From assembly GCA_963836015.1 (NCBI GenBank), contig CAWIIF010000015.1, positions 620,001-684,000 of the forward strand: a stretch of DNA of 64,000 nt, given 5' to 3'. The position numbers were made by a program, and so were the translations under genes. This DNA comes from CAWCDJ01 sp963836015. Its GTDB lineage: Bacteria > Acidobacteriota > Terriglobia > Bryobacterales > Bryobacteraceae. The notes under the pieces are model-generated. The model was not told where the DNA came from and searched no databases. It saw only the letters and a program-made list of their open reading frames with translations. Positions 7,389 through 16,008 of this stretch are shown piece by piece (within the stretch, counting starts at the first letter, position 1; each line of letters starts with the position of its first letter).

Positions 7389-7964
7389 GTGACTGAGCGC
7401 AAATACTCCGTGTCCTCGATCGGTTCCCGCATCGATGGTTTTCTCCGCAGCACCCTCCAGAATGGAGGCTTCAAGCTCCAGTACGAGATCAAGGATGTCG
7501 AGTCAGGCGACGACGACTTCGAAACCCCCGATATCGTAGTGAAGTTCTCGGGCCCCGACGTGGACCTGTTGCTGTCCAATCGCGCCGAGCTCCTGCTGGC
7601 GCTCGAGCACGTCACCATGGAAATGCTGCACATGCCCTCCGAGGACCATTCGCGCATTTCCTTCGACGCCAATGATTACCGCCTGCTGCGCATCGAAGAG
7701 TTGCGCATGAGCGCCACCACCGCCGCGGAAAAGGTGAAGCGCACCGGAATGCCCTTCCGCTTCAATCCCATGAATAGCCGGGAGCGGCGTGTGATTCATC
7801 TGGCCCTGCGCGCGGAAACGGCTGTTCGGAGCGAAAGTCTGGGAGCCGGTCCCAGCCGGCAGGTGGTGGTATACCCCGCCGGCATGGCCAGCCTCCCGGA
7901 ACCGCCCAGGGAAGCTCTGCCTCCCCGGCGCGGCGGCCCGCGTTCCCGCAGCGCTCGCCGTTGA
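7389..7964 (+). CDS. jag: Jag/KhpB-type KH-R3H RNA-binding protein
   Basis: This 191-residue protein has a KH-like region followed by an R3H domain with FRFNPMNSRERRVIHLAL, in which RRVIH is the Arg-x3-His motif. These proteins bind RNA and are almost always next to yidC. The start is GTG, three nucleotides after the yidC stop. The C-terminal 40 residues are Pro/Arg-rich and look disordered. The first 60 residues (SSIGSRIDGFLRSTLQ) do not match the Jag-N domain of Firmicutes well, which is usual for acidobacterial homologues. Confidence 0.88.
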   Translation: MTERKYSVSSIGSRIDGFLRSTLQNGGFKLQYEIKDVESGDDDFETPDIVVKFSGPDVDLLLSNRAELLLALEHVTMEMLHMPSEDHSRISFDANDYRLLRIEELRMSATTAAEKVKRTGMPFRFNPMNSRERRVIHLALRAETAVRSESLGAGPSRQVVVYPAGMASLPEPPREALPPRRGGPRSRSARR

Positions 7965-9310
7965 TTCTCACCGACACGATTGTTGCGCTTTCCACTCCGC
8001 CCGGGCGCGGCGGCTTAGGCGTCGTCCGCATCTCCGGCCCGGATGCTCGCGCCGTCGCGGAAGCCATTCTCCGCGGCCCCATCGCCTGGCGTTCCTGGCA
8101 GGCTCATCTCAGCCATTTGCTCGACCGCGAGGGCCGCGTGGTTGACGAAGTCGTCGCCACGTTTTTTGAGGCCCCGCGCTCCTACACCGCCGAGGATGTG
8201 GTGGAGATTGCCTGCCACGGCTCGCCGGTCGTGCTGCGCCACGCCGTCGAGCGCGCCGTTGAGTCCGGCGCCCGCCTCGCCGAGCCGGGAGAGTTCACCC
8301 TGCGCGCCTACCTGCGCGGCCGCATCGATCTTCCGCAGGCGGAGGCCGTCCGCAACCTGATCGAAGCCACCACCCTGTACCAGGCGCGCGTCGCCGCCCA
8401 GCAGGCCGCGGGATCCGTGTCCCGGCGCATCGCACCCATCAAGGAGCAGCTTCTCGAACTCATCGCGCTGCTCGAAGCCGGCATCGATTTCGCTGAAGAC
8501 GATGTGGGCGTGGCGTCCGATGCCGAAATCCTGGGCCGTCTCTGCCCGGTCCTCGATGCCGTTCGCGTGCTGGCCGCCACCTTCCAGTACGGCGGTCTGG
8601 TACAAGCCGGCCTGACCCTCGCCATCGTCGGCCGTCCCAACGTCGGCAAGAGCAGCCTGTTCAACCGCCTGCTCGAGGAGGACCGGGCCATCGTCACCGA
8701 TATCCCCGGCACCACGCGCGACCTGGTCTCGGAAACCGCGTCGATCGGAGGAATCCCGGTCAAGCTCTATGACACCGCCGGCATCCGTGAATCTCCTGAG
8801 CTGGTGGAAACGTTGGGAATCGAACGGAGCTATCAGGCGATGGCCGATGCCGATCTGACCCTGGTCGTCATCGACGCCTCCGTGCCCCTGCACACGGACG
8901 ACGCGGCCCTGATCGCCCACGCCGCTTCGCAAGGCCGCCACCTGACCATCGCCAACAAGTGCGACCTCGCACGGATCGGCCAGCCACCGGTCGAGCCAGG
9001 CCTGTCCGTCTCCGCCCTCACCGGCGAAGGTGTCCCGCAACTTCGTGAGGCAATTCTCAACACGGTTGCGCCGGCTGGCGCTCTCGAACAGGAGACTGGC
9101 TTTATTACAAGCCTACGTCACGCTCAACAGCTTCGCGATTCGGCGGCGGCCCTGGAGCAAGCACGCTCGGCTGTCGAATCTTCCATCCCCCACGAGATGC
9201 TTTTGTTGGATTTATACGCAGCTCTTCGCTCCATAGATTCCATCACCGGAGCCACCACCGCTGACGACATCTTGAACCGTATTTTCTCGGAGTTCTGCAT
9301 CGGTAAGTGA
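7961..9310 (+). CDS. mnmE: tRNA uridine-5-carboxymethylaminomethyl modification GTPase MnmE
   Basis: MnmE, with MnmG, modifies the wobble uridine (U34) of several tRNAs. The 449 residues show the N-terminal tetrahydrofolate-binding domain (DTIVALSTPPGRGGLGVVRISG), a helical domain, and an inserted G domain with GRPNVGKS (224-231), IPGTTRD, DTAG and NKCD. The C-terminus ends FCIGK, whose cysteine is conserved. The start is TTG at 7961, overlapping the jag stop by 4 nt. MnmG is not nearby in this window. Confidence 0.95.
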   Translation: MILTDTIVALSTPPGRGGLGVVRISGPDARAVAEAILRGPIAWRSWQAHLSHLLDREGRVVDEVVATFFEAPRSYTAEDVVEIACHGSPVVLRHAVERAVESGARLAEPGEFTLRAYLRGRIDLPQAEAVRNLIEATTLYQARVAAQQAAGSVSRRIAPIKEQLLELIALLEAGIDFAEDDVGVASDAEILGRLCPVLDAVRVLAATFQYGGLVQAGLTLAIVGRPNVGKSSLFNRLLEEDRAIVTDIPGTTRDLVSETASIGGIPVKLYDTAGIRESPELVETLGIERSYQAMADADLTLVVIDASVPLHTDDAALIAHAASQGRHLTIANKCDLARIGQPPVEPGLSVSALTGEGVPQLREAILNTVAPAGALEQETGFITSLRHAQQLRDSAAALEQARSAVESSIPHEMLLLDLYAALRSIDSITGATTADDILNRIFSEFCIGK

Positions 9311-9358
9311 CCCTCTTCCCGTGTGTTATTTTGCCAACTTTTCATGCGAGAAAGGGTA

Positions 9359-9387
9359 TTTGCGCCGCGATCGGTGCATGCTATAGT
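9359..9387 (+). promoter_or_regulatory. promoter and long leader of the RRM protein gene
   Basis: TTTGCG (9359-9364) and TATAGT (9382-9387) are 17 bp apart. Transcription would leave about 110 nt of untranslated leader before the GTG at 9506. Long leaders are common on bacterial RRM and cold-shock mRNAs, so post-transcriptional control is possible. Confidence 0.5.
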
Positions 9388-9505
9388 GTAAGCGCGTTTG
9401 AATGCTTCGCGAGTCCGGCAGAGTGTTTGTAAGCGACGGCACCGTCGTCCCGCTTGTGTTCCCTCCCCGATGAGCCCGCTTTCAAATTGTTTTTGGAGGA
9501 TCTAA

Positions 9506-9868
9506 GTGAAAAATATCTTCGTCGGCAACCTCAACTTTAACGCAACCGAAGAGGCTGTCCGAAGCCTTTTTGAACGGTACGGGGCGGTGAATAGCGCCCG
9601 GATCATGACGGACCGTGAAACCGGCCGCTCGCGCGGGTTTGCATTCGTCGAAATGGAAAACGAGAATGAAGCGGATCAGGCCATTACCGCTCTGAACGGC
9701 TATTCGCTGGATGGCCGTGCGCTCAACGTGAACGAGGCGCGGCCCAAGCCGGAGCGCGGCTTCGGCGGTGGCGGCGGTGGCGGCAACCGGTTTGGCGGTG
9801 GCGGCGGTGGCGGCGGTGGGCGCCGTCCCGGCGGTGGCGGCGGTGGACGCCGCGAACCCCGCTGGTAA
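9506..9868 (+). CDS. RRM-domain RNA-binding protein with glycine-rich tail
   Basis: This 120-residue protein has one RNA-recognition motif: RNP2 is IFVGNL (residues 4-9) and RNP1 is RGFAFVEM (about 44-51). The tail, from residue 84 on, is almost pure glycine with Arg, Phe and Asn, as in cyanobacterial Rbp and plant GRP proteins. It likely binds RNA, possibly during cold shock. GTG start follows a strong GGAGG seven nucleotides upstream. The GGCGGTGGC-type repeats in the tail make the length prone to slippage. An intrinsic terminator follows. Confidence 0.92.
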   Translation: MKNIFVGNLNFNATEEAVRSLFERYGAVNSARIMTDRETGRSRGFAFVEMENENEADQAITALNGYSLDGRALNVNEARPKPERGFGGGGGGGNRFGGGGGGGGGRRPGGGGGGRREPRW

Positions 9869-9903
9869 TAAACGGACTGAAAAACTGGCTACCTGATAAT
9901 GAT

Positions 9904-9943
9904 GGCCGCGGCTCTATTCGTAGAGTCGCGGCCTTTTCGTTTT
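9904..9943 (+). terminator. intrinsic terminator with UUCG tetraloop
   Basis: GGCCGCG-G-CTCTA pairs with TAGAG-T-CGCGGCC around TTCG, a 13-bp stem with one G-U pair, followed by TTTTCGTTTT. It ends the RRM gene transcript. Confidence 0.85.
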
Positions 9944-10023
9944 GAGTGGACCAAACGCCGGAATAAGTTGGCAGTGGAAGGGACTGAGAAACTTAAGGGC
10001 GGGGAGCCTTCGGGGAGTTCGAC

Positions 10024-11502
10024 CTAGCTATTCACAACGCGGCGCCGGAAAGCCAGCCCGATGAACAAAAGACCGGCCCCGCAAAGCGCGGAGGTCAGCG
10101 GCTCGGGAGTCTGGGTGAGGGTATTGGTGAAGTTGGATAGGTGGGTGTTGTTGGTGAGGCCGCTGCCCGTGGAGGTCAGCGTGAAGGCGTTGGTGATCGT
10201 CAGCAACGTCCCAGGCACCACTGGGGCGAAAGCCGGGCTGCCCACCCCGCCGCCGGAGGTCGTGTTCGGAAACGTCACGGTCGATAGCGTGGTGGCCCCG
10301 TTCTTCAATTTGGCGGTGCTGCCGGACATCGTTCCCGTCCCGTGAGTGGAAGTTGTGTCCTGAGCCGAGAATTTCGTAATCCTCTCGGCGTTGGTCACGG
10401 CGGTGTAGGTCAGGGTAAAATGTTCCGTCTGGGTCCCGACCGTTACCGGTGCCGGAGCGTTCGGAGTGAACTGAAAACCCACCTGAGTGGCCGTGACCGT
10501 CGGTGTGACCGTGATCCCGGAGGCGGTCGGCGCGGTCCCTGTGCCGCTGAATGAATAGCTGCCGGCGGTGAACGTAAACGTCACACCGCCCAATTTGCAC
10601 TGTCCGGCATCGATGTAGTTCTGTAGAGTGCCGGACGTGCACAACGGCGTTGCATGCGCACTTGCTGCAACCACTGCCACCAGCACCGCCGCCCCCAGAA
10701 TGTTCAGGACCTGCTTCCGCCGCCGGATCAACGCAAGCAGCCCGATTCCCGCCGCCGTGAGGACGAATGGACCCGGCTCCGGAACGGCGGAGTAGGTGTA
10801 CGTCTCCAGGATGCTATTGACCTGAACCGAGTTGGTGTCGAACGCGACTATATTCAGGTCCTTATTGATATTGACACTCGTCGCTTGAAAATTCGCGGTT
10901 CCTGACAGGGCCGTGCCGCCCAGCAGCAGGGACGATGCATCCGTATTCCCCACCGCCGTCAGGTTGATCGATCCGAGGGCGGAAGAGTCGACGCTGTTGT
11001 TGACATTCTCCCCTGCCAGTACGCCGGATTGGCCGGATTCGTTCGCAATCGTGAGACCCAGCGTCAAACTTGTGTTTCTGATGAAATACGGAGACGGAAG
11101 CAGCAAAGTGGCACCGAACGACAGGTTGATGTCCGCCACGTGCAGCCCCGAGATATCCGGATTGCTGGCGATCCAGTTCGATGCGCTAAAGGTAAATCCC
11201 GTAGGGTCGTTCGCCGTCCCGGTCCCATAAGGCGTCACCGCCACTGCCGACGCCGGCACGTTGGTGTCGTCCGGAGCGAAGATGTATGGACTGGCGCCGA
11301 ACGTGAACACGTAATTGCCGATCATACACGACGTGTTTGTGTAACTGGCCATCGTCCCAGAGGTACAAAGTGGCGCTGCGGTGGCAGCCTGGCTCAGCCC
11401 TAATACAAAAATCAAGACGGCAAAAAGCGAGCCTTTATTCAAGGAATTAAACGTTGTCTTGACCAAGGAGCCTCCGAATTTCAAACTGCTGACATCTTTC
11501 AT
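10024..11502 (-). CDS. tandem fusion of two PEP-CTERM exported proteins
   Basis: This single 492-residue frame contains two complete PEP-CTERM proteins. Unit 1 has a signal peptide (about residues 24-43), a motif APLCTSGT, and a sorting signal VPEPG (240-244), membrane helix (246-258) and RRRK (260-263). Unit 2 starts at once with a hydrophobic segment ending ASAHA (265-284), TPLCTSGT, and ends with TPEP (465-468), helix and RRR (486-488). Exosortase would normally cleave such tails. TTG at 10731 could start unit 2 alone, because MIRRRKQVLNILGAAVLVAV is an ideal signal peptide. No exosortase gene is visible in the window. Gene identity is confident; whether the polypeptide is made as one chain is open. 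Confidence 0.85.
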   Translation of the reverse strand: MKDVSSLKFGGSLVKTTFNSLNKGSLFAVLIFVLGLSQAATAAPLCTSGTMASYTNTSCMIGNYVFTFGASPYIFAPDDTNVPASAVAVTPYGTGTANDPTGFTFSASNWIASNPDISGLHVADINLSFGATLLLPSPYFIRNTSLTLGLTIANESGQSGVLAGENVNNSVDSSALGSINLTAVGNTDASSLLLGGTALSGTANFQATSVNINKDLNIVAFDTNSVQVNSILETYTYSAVPEPGPFVLTAAGIGLLALIRRRKQVLNILGAAVLVAVVAASAHATPLCTSGTLQNYIDAGQCKLGGVTFTFTAGSYSFSGTGTAPTASGITVTPTVTATQVGFQFTPNAPAPVTVGTQTEHFTLTYTAVTNAERITKFSAQDTTSTHGTGTMSGSTAKLKNGATTLSTVTFPNTTSGGGVGSPAFAPVVPGTLLTITNAFTLTSTGSGLTNNTHLSNFTNTLTQTPEPLTSALCGAGLLFIGLAFRRRVVNS

Positions 11503-11517
11503 AGCCTAGGTAGCTCT

Positions 11518-11609
11518 AGTACCTTTCCTTGGTATCGTACGCTAGCGGACATGAGATGGTCAAGGAACTGGTACGTATTTCGACAAATCGGATAGCTGTG
11601 TCGTACCAG
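11518..11609 (-). promoter_or_regulatory. PEP-CTERM gene promoter with GTAC-rich repeats
   Basis: On the minus strand TTGACC (plus 11558-11563) and TACGAT (plus 11534-11539) are 18 bp apart, about 30 nt before the start codon. Upstream, CTGGTACG (11568-11575) and CGTACCAG (11602-11609) form a perfect 8-bp inverted repeat with a 26-bp spacer. A further AGTACC lies at 11518. Repeated GGTAC/GTACC half-sites around a promoter suggest an operator; the regulator is unknown. Confidence 0.45.
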
Positions 11610-11639
11610 TACCTGTTTAAAAACGGATATTAGGGGAAT

Positions 11640-12053
11640 TCAGGATTGAGGGAATAAATTTAATTGCTCTTTGACCCAGTCGCCGGATGGAGTTTCCCTA
11701 ATTGTGCAGGAAAAATCAAAACGCTGGGTTTGCCCGCCGGCGGTGATGTGGTCCACCCAGCCGCGGACGAGGTACCTTCCTTCGCTCAGACGCCTGACGT
11801 CCATCTCATCCCTAGGTGAAAAATAGACTTGGTCCTCGGGCGCCGGCTGGATTTCCGCGCGAACGAATACCTGGGCAGCCACGACCTGTAGCGTGGTCTG
11901 AGCTGGCTGCCGGTGCGCTGTTCGATAGGCCAGAAAAGCAAATATCAGCAGGACAACTAGCAGTAATCCACCCAAAAGCAGGATAAATGAGGTTTGATTT
12001 TGACGCGGGACCATCCGCCCGTCCGAAGCTCTGCGATATTCGACCCGCTCCAT
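11640..12053 (-). CDS. single-pass membrane protein with FDFSC module
   Basis: This 137-residue protein starts at ATG (MERVEYRRASDGR); a TTG at 12095 is possible. A membrane helix spans about residues 20-43 (SFILLLGGLLLVVLLIFAFL). The outside domain ends with RYLVRGWVDHITAGGQ, RFDFSCTI, GDWVKEQLNLFP. The same ending occurs in the protein at 18256-18624 (HYLVTGWMEV, LFDFSCLM, GVWISEKVEIAP), so the two are paralogues. I do not recognise a named family. It is divergent from amrS, with about 110 bp between them. Confidence 0.72.
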   Translation of the reverse strand: MERVEYRRASDGRMVPRQNQTSFILLLGGLLLVVLLIFAFLAYRTAHRQPAQTTLQVVAAQVFVRAEIQPAPEDQVYFSPRDEMDVRRLSEGRYLVRGWVDHITAGGQTQRFDFSCTIRETPSGDWVKEQLNLFPQS

Positions 12054-12162
12054 CGGAATTGCTTCAACCTTAGCATTATGGTTCGCCCGGATCAATTAAC
12101 GCAGACCGTTCGCGGAATCGGGTCTGGCGCTTTGGAGTTATGATGAAGTCGGGGTCAAGGCT

Positions 12163-13263
12163 ATGGCTACCCTTGCCGAACAGTTGGCGCGGCAAACCCG
12201 CGAGGCGGATTTATACCGCGTTCTCGAAGGAAACCGCGTGGAATGTTTCGCTTGCGGACATCGCTGCCCCATCCCTGCGGGTTTTGCGGGAGTCTGCAAG
12301 GTCCGTTTCAATCGCGGCGGCAAGCTCTATGCCCCGGATGGCTATGTCAACGCCGTGCACTGCGATCCGATTGAAAAGAAGCCATTTTTTCATGCACTTC
12401 CGGGTAGCCAGGCGCTCAGTTTCGGGATGCTCGGTTGCGACCTGCACTGCGGATACTGCCAGAACTGGCTTTCCTCCCAGGCCGTCCGCGACTACCGCTC
12501 CCCCCTGGATTTCCGGCTCGCCACCCCTTCGGAACTCGTGAATCTCGCGCTGGCGCAGGGCGCCGAGGCCATCGTCAGCACCTACAACGAGCCTTTGATT
12601 ACAGCGGAATGGGCGGTCCGGATTTTCCGCGAGGCCAAGACCGCCGGTCTCACCACCGGGTTCGTCTCCAACGGAAACGCCACCCCGGAAGTTCTTGAAT
12701 ACATCCGCCCGTGGGTCGATCTCTACAAAGTCGACCTGAAGAGCTTCGACGACCGGCACTACCACGAGCTGGGCGGACGACTCGGGCCGATTCTGGACTC
12801 CATCCGCCGCATCTTCGAAATGGGGTTCTGGCTCGAGGTGGTTACCCTGATCGTTCCCGGGTTTAATGATTCCGATCAGGAGCTCCAGAAAATCGCCGAA
12901 TATCTCGCGGGAATTTCTTCGAATATTCCTTGGCACGTCACCGCGTTCCACAAGGATTATAAAATGACCGATCCCGAGGACACGCCGCCCGCAACGCTCA
13001 TCCGGGCCGCCGGGATCGGACGCTCCGCGGGACTCCGGTATGTGTATGCCGGGAATCTCCCGGGCCGGACCGCCAACCTGGAGAACACCCACTGCCCCTC
13101 GTGCGCCGCCACCCTGATTCACCGCCGTGGCTTCCAGGTGTTGCATAACCGGCTCTCCCGCGGGGCTTGCCCTGAGTGCGGGACTGCCATTCCGGGCGTC
13201 TGGGGAGATCGCCGCGCTCCAACCCGCCCCGAAACGGATCTGCTCCACATTCGCTGCGGCTGA
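12163..13263 (+). CDS. amrS: AmmeMemoRadiSam system radical SAM enzyme
   Basis: This 366-residue protein carries the radical SAM motif C92-x3-C96-x2-C99 (CDLHCGYC), preceded by a cysteine cluster (CFACGHRC...GVC, residues 28-45) and followed by a C-terminal CPSC/CPEC pair that could bind zinc or another cluster. The order and length match the radical SAM member of the AmmeMemoRadiSam system, related to pyruvate-formate-lyase activating enzymes. The substrate is not established to my knowledge. The next gene, 3 nt away, encodes the other two partners fused, so the set is complete in two genes. Confidence 0.9.
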   Translation: MATLAEQLARQTREADLYRVLEGNRVECFACGHRCPIPAGFAGVCKVRFNRGGKLYAPDGYVNAVHCDPIEKKPFFHALPGSQALSFGMLGCDLHCGYCQNWLSSQAVRDYRSPLDFRLATPSELVNLALAQGAEAIVSTYNEPLITAEWAVRIFREAKTAGLTTGFVSNGNATPEVLEYIRPWVDLYKVDLKSFDDRHYHELGGRLGPILDSIRRIFEMGFWLEVVTLIVPGFNDSDQELQKIAEYLAGISSNIPWHVTAFHKDYKMTDPEDTPPATLIRAAGIGRSAGLRYVYAGNLPGRTANLENTHCPSCAATLIHRRGFQVLHNRLSRGACPECGTAIPGVWGDRRAPTRPETDLLHIRCG

Positions 13264-13266
13264 CGA

Positions 13267-14673
13267 ATGATCGCTACGCACACTTCGCCGTACGTCGGTA
13301 CGTGGTATCCGGAGCAGGCCGCCGGGTTGAATCGCCTGCTGGACGAGCGATTTGTCGAGTCCGCGGCCCGAACCCTTCCGCTGTCGGGAGCGCTCGGCTT
13401 CGTCGTTCCCCATGCCGCTCCCCAATGGTCAGGCACGGTGGCAGCCGCCGCGTACCGGGCCATCGAACGCCAGAAGCCGGAACGCGTAATCGTACTGGCC
13501 TTTCCCCACCGCGGCGGGCTTCATGGAGTAGCGGCTCCCGATCTGTCTTCCATTCGGACGCCGCTGGGCGACCTGGCGATCGACCCGCTTGGCTTCCCCG
13601 TGGTCCCCGAGGGCCGCCTCTGCGACCATTCGCTCGAAATCCAGATCCCTTTTCTACAGCGGTCCGCCCCTGCTGCCGCCGTGACCGGTCTCTACGTAGG
13701 CCCAATGACCTCCGAGGAACGGGCGAGCGCCGCCGACCGGCTGGCCGCCGCCTGGAGTCCCGGAACGGTCTTCCTGGCTTCCTCCGACTTCACCCATTAC
13801 GGCCGCGAGTTCGGCTATCTGCCGTTCCCTCCCGATCACCAGGTGGAATCCCGCCTGCGAGAGCTGGATTTCGACTGCATACGCGCCTCGGGCAGCCTCG
13901 ATTCCGCGTTGTTCCTGGAGACCATCTCCGCCCGCCGCGCCACGGTCTGCGGAGTGGACCCGATCGCCCTGCTGCTCGATGTCATTCACCGGCTGACTTC
14001 CGGCCGCGCCTTCCAGTCCGTGCTCGACTACCAGACCTCCGGCGCCATCGGGAACGATTTCCGCCATTCCGTGAGCTATGCGGCCCTGGGCTTCTATCCG
14101 CGCGAGGCGTTCGACCTGGATGCTTCGGACGGCGAAGCGCTGCTCGACAGCGCCGAAAGCACCGTCGAACATTTGCGCTCCACAGGCCGCCGCGAGCCGG
14201 TTCCGGCGAAAGGCTCGTCCGCTCTCGACGCCCGCCGCGGCATTTTCGTCACACTGCGTCAGGAGGAGGAACTGCTGGGCTGCGTGGGAAATGTGACCGG
14301 GCGCGAGACCTTGGCGATCGACACCGCCGAAATGGCGCTGGCGGCGGCGCTCGACGACCCCCGCTTCCAGCCGGCCGCGCGCACCGCCGGGCCGATCGAT
14401 ATCGAAATTTCGGTGCTCACGCCGCTTCGCCGGGTCGGCGACCCTTCGCTCGTGAGTTGCGGCCGCGACGGCGCGCTTCTGGAAATCGCCGGGCGCTCCG
14501 GCCTGCTTCTCCCGCAGGTGGCCGTCGAGCACGAATGGTCCACCGAGCAGTTCCTGGCCGCCCTGGCCCGCAAGAGCCTGCTGGGCCCGCGCGCCTGGCT
14601 GGATCCCCGCGCCAGGCTTTCCGTCTTCGAAGCGCAGGTCTTCAGCAGGCCAGGTCGTCTCGCCCGATCTTGA
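13267..14673 (+). CDS. fused AmmeMemoRadiSam proteins B (Memo) and A (AMMECR1)
   Basis: Residues 1 to about 278 are a Memo-like domain related to class III extradiol dioxygenases: PHAAPQWSG at 48 (usually PHAGYxYSG), DHSLEIQIPFLQ at 120, SSDFTHYG at 172. Residues about 288-468 are an AMMECR1 domain: GIFVTLRQEEELLGCVGN, then ALDDPRF and LPQVAVEH. The AMMECR1 hexapeptide, normally LRGCIG, is LLGCVG here (336-341). Both domains are intact in length. It lies 3 nt after amrS. Its last 32 bp overlap the 3' end of the convergent M16 peptidase gene. Confidence 0.88.
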   Translation: MIATHTSPYVGTWYPEQAAGLNRLLDERFVESAARTLPLSGALGFVVPHAAPQWSGTVAAAAYRAIERQKPERVIVLAFPHRGGLHGVAAPDLSSIRTPLGDLAIDPLGFPVVPEGRLCDHSLEIQIPFLQRSAPAAAVTGLYVGPMTSEERASAADRLAAAWSPGTVFLASSDFTHYGREFGYLPFPPDHQVESRLRELDFDCIRASGSLDSALFLETISARRATVCGVDPIALLLDVIHRLTSGRAFQSVLDYQTSGAIGNDFRHSVSYAALGFYPREAFDLDASDGEALLDSAESTVEHLRSTGRREPVPAKGSSALDARRGIFVTLRQEEELLGCVGNVTGRETLAIDTAEMALAAALDDPRFQPAARTAGPIDIEISVLTPLRRVGDPSLVSCGRDGALLEIAGRSGLLLPQVAVEHEWSTEQFLAALARKSLLGPRAWLDPRARLSVFEAQVFSRPGRLARS

Positions 14674-15928
14674 ACTCTTCGAGGTTCCCCAGCACGGTGA
14701 GCGCGATCTGCTTGGGGTCGAAGAACGTGAGCGCGATCCGCTGCACGTCGTCGCCGGTGACCGATTCGATGCTCTCCACCAGCTCGTCGAGCGTGAAGAA
14801 CCGGTTGAAGTACATCTCCTGCCGCGCCAGGTTCGACATGCGGCTGGCGGTGGATTCCAGGCTCAGCATCAGCGAGCCCTTGAGGTGATCCTTAGCGCGC
14901 CGCAGCTCTTCATCGGTCACGCGCTGCTCCTTAAGATTGCGGAACTCCTTGGTGATCGACTCCACCACCTGCCGGGCCGACTCGATCGACGTGCCCGCGT
15001 AGATCGCCAGGCAGCCGGTGTCGCGATACGGATTGAGCTCCGAGAACACCGCGTACGCCAGCCCCTGCCGCTCGCGGATGTTCTGAAAGAGGCGCGAGCT
15101 CATGCCGCCCCCCAGCAGAGTATTGAGCACGTAGCACGCGAACCGCTCGTGGTGCGGCAGCGGATAGGAGGGCACTCCCAGGCACAGGTGCACCTGTTCC
15201 AGCGCCTTCTTGTTGCGCAGCGCGATGCGCGCATGCGTGCTGGGGGTCTGGTCGGAGGGCGCGGGCGGGCCCGGCTCGAGCCCCAGGAAATATTGCTCCA
15301 CCAGCGAGACCAGCCGCTCGTGCGTCAGATTCCCCGCGGCCGTCACCAGCAGGTTGGTCGGCTCGTACACGCCGGCGTAATACCTGCGGATCATGTCCTG
15401 GTCGAAGCGCTTCACGGTCTGCGGGGTCCCCAGAATCGGTTTCCCGAGCGGGTGGTCTTTCCAGAAATTCGAGGAGAAGATCTCGTGGACGAGATAGTCG
15501 GGGCTGTCCGCCTCCATCTTGATCTCTTCGAGGATGACGCCCTTCTCCTTCTCGATGTCCTCGTCCCGGAACAGCGGGTGCAGCACCAGGTCCGCCAGCA
15601 CGTCGAAGGCTTGCGAGAGGTGCTCGTCCAGTACCTTGGTGTTGAAGCAGACCAGCTCCTTGGCGGTGAACGCGTCCAGGTTGCCGCCGATCGAATCCAC
15701 CGAACGCGCGATGTCTTCGGCGGACCGGCTGGTGGTCCCCTTGAACAGCATGTGCTCGATGAAGTGCGAGATGCCGTTCTGCTCGCCGTTCTCGCGCCGC
15801 GAACCGGTGCCGATCCAGATCCCCACGGAGACGGAACGCACGTGCGGCATGGTCTCCGTGATGATGCGGACGCCGTTTGCCAGCGTAGTCATTTCGATCT
15901 CTCGCGCGGGGGCGATCGGTAGAGTCAT
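14642..15928 (-). CDS. M16 family zinc metallopeptidase
   Basis: This 428-residue protein has the inverted zinc motif HxxEH (HFIEH, residues 55-59) and the distal glutamate in VILEEI near 134, as in mitochondrial processing peptidase beta and PqqL-like or YmxG enzymes. N-terminal LANGVRIITE and GTGSRRENGEQNGISH are typical. The second half is the usual inactive repeat. No signal peptide is visible, so it may be cytoplasmic. ATG start at 15928. It is convergent with the AmmeMemoRadiSam B-A gene (32-bp overlap) and divergent from rlmN. Confidence 0.93.
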   Translation of the reverse strand: MTLPIAPAREIEMTTLANGVRIITETMPHVRSVSVGIWIGTGSRRENGEQNGISHFIEHMLFKGTTSRSAEDIARSVDSIGGNLDAFTAKELVCFNTKVLDEHLSQAFDVLADLVLHPLFRDEDIEKEKGVILEEIKMEADSPDYLVHEIFSSNFWKDHPLGKPILGTPQTVKRFDQDMIRRYYAGVYEPTNLLVTAAGNLTHERLVSLVEQYFLGLEPGPPAPSDQTPSTHARIALRNKKALEQVHLCLGVPSYPLPHHERFACYVLNTLLGGGMSSRLFQNIRERQGLAYAVFSELNPYRDTGCLAIYAGTSIESARQVVESITKEFRNLKEQRVTDEELRRAKDHLKGSLMLSLESTASRMSNLARQEMYFNRFFTLDELVESIESVTGDDVQRIALTFFDPKQIALTVLGNLEEFKIGRDDLAC

Positions 15929-16008
15929 ATTGTGGAAAGGAAGGGAAACCCTGATCTTTTTGTAACACTGATCGGGCCTCCCGCGCCAATCCGGTAAACT
16001 GGTATTGG

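Noticed and set aside
14642..14673. Overlap of the M16 peptidase and AmmeMemoRadiSam B-A genes as a sign of a wrong stop
   Set aside because: Both C-termini are reasonable in length; short convergent overlaps are common in dense genomes.
13176..14888. 570-residue Arg/Pro-rich plus-strand frame over the AmmeMemoRadiSam B-A gene
   Set aside because: Composition is that of a frame-shifted high-GC gene; the overlapping frame encodes the recognised domains.
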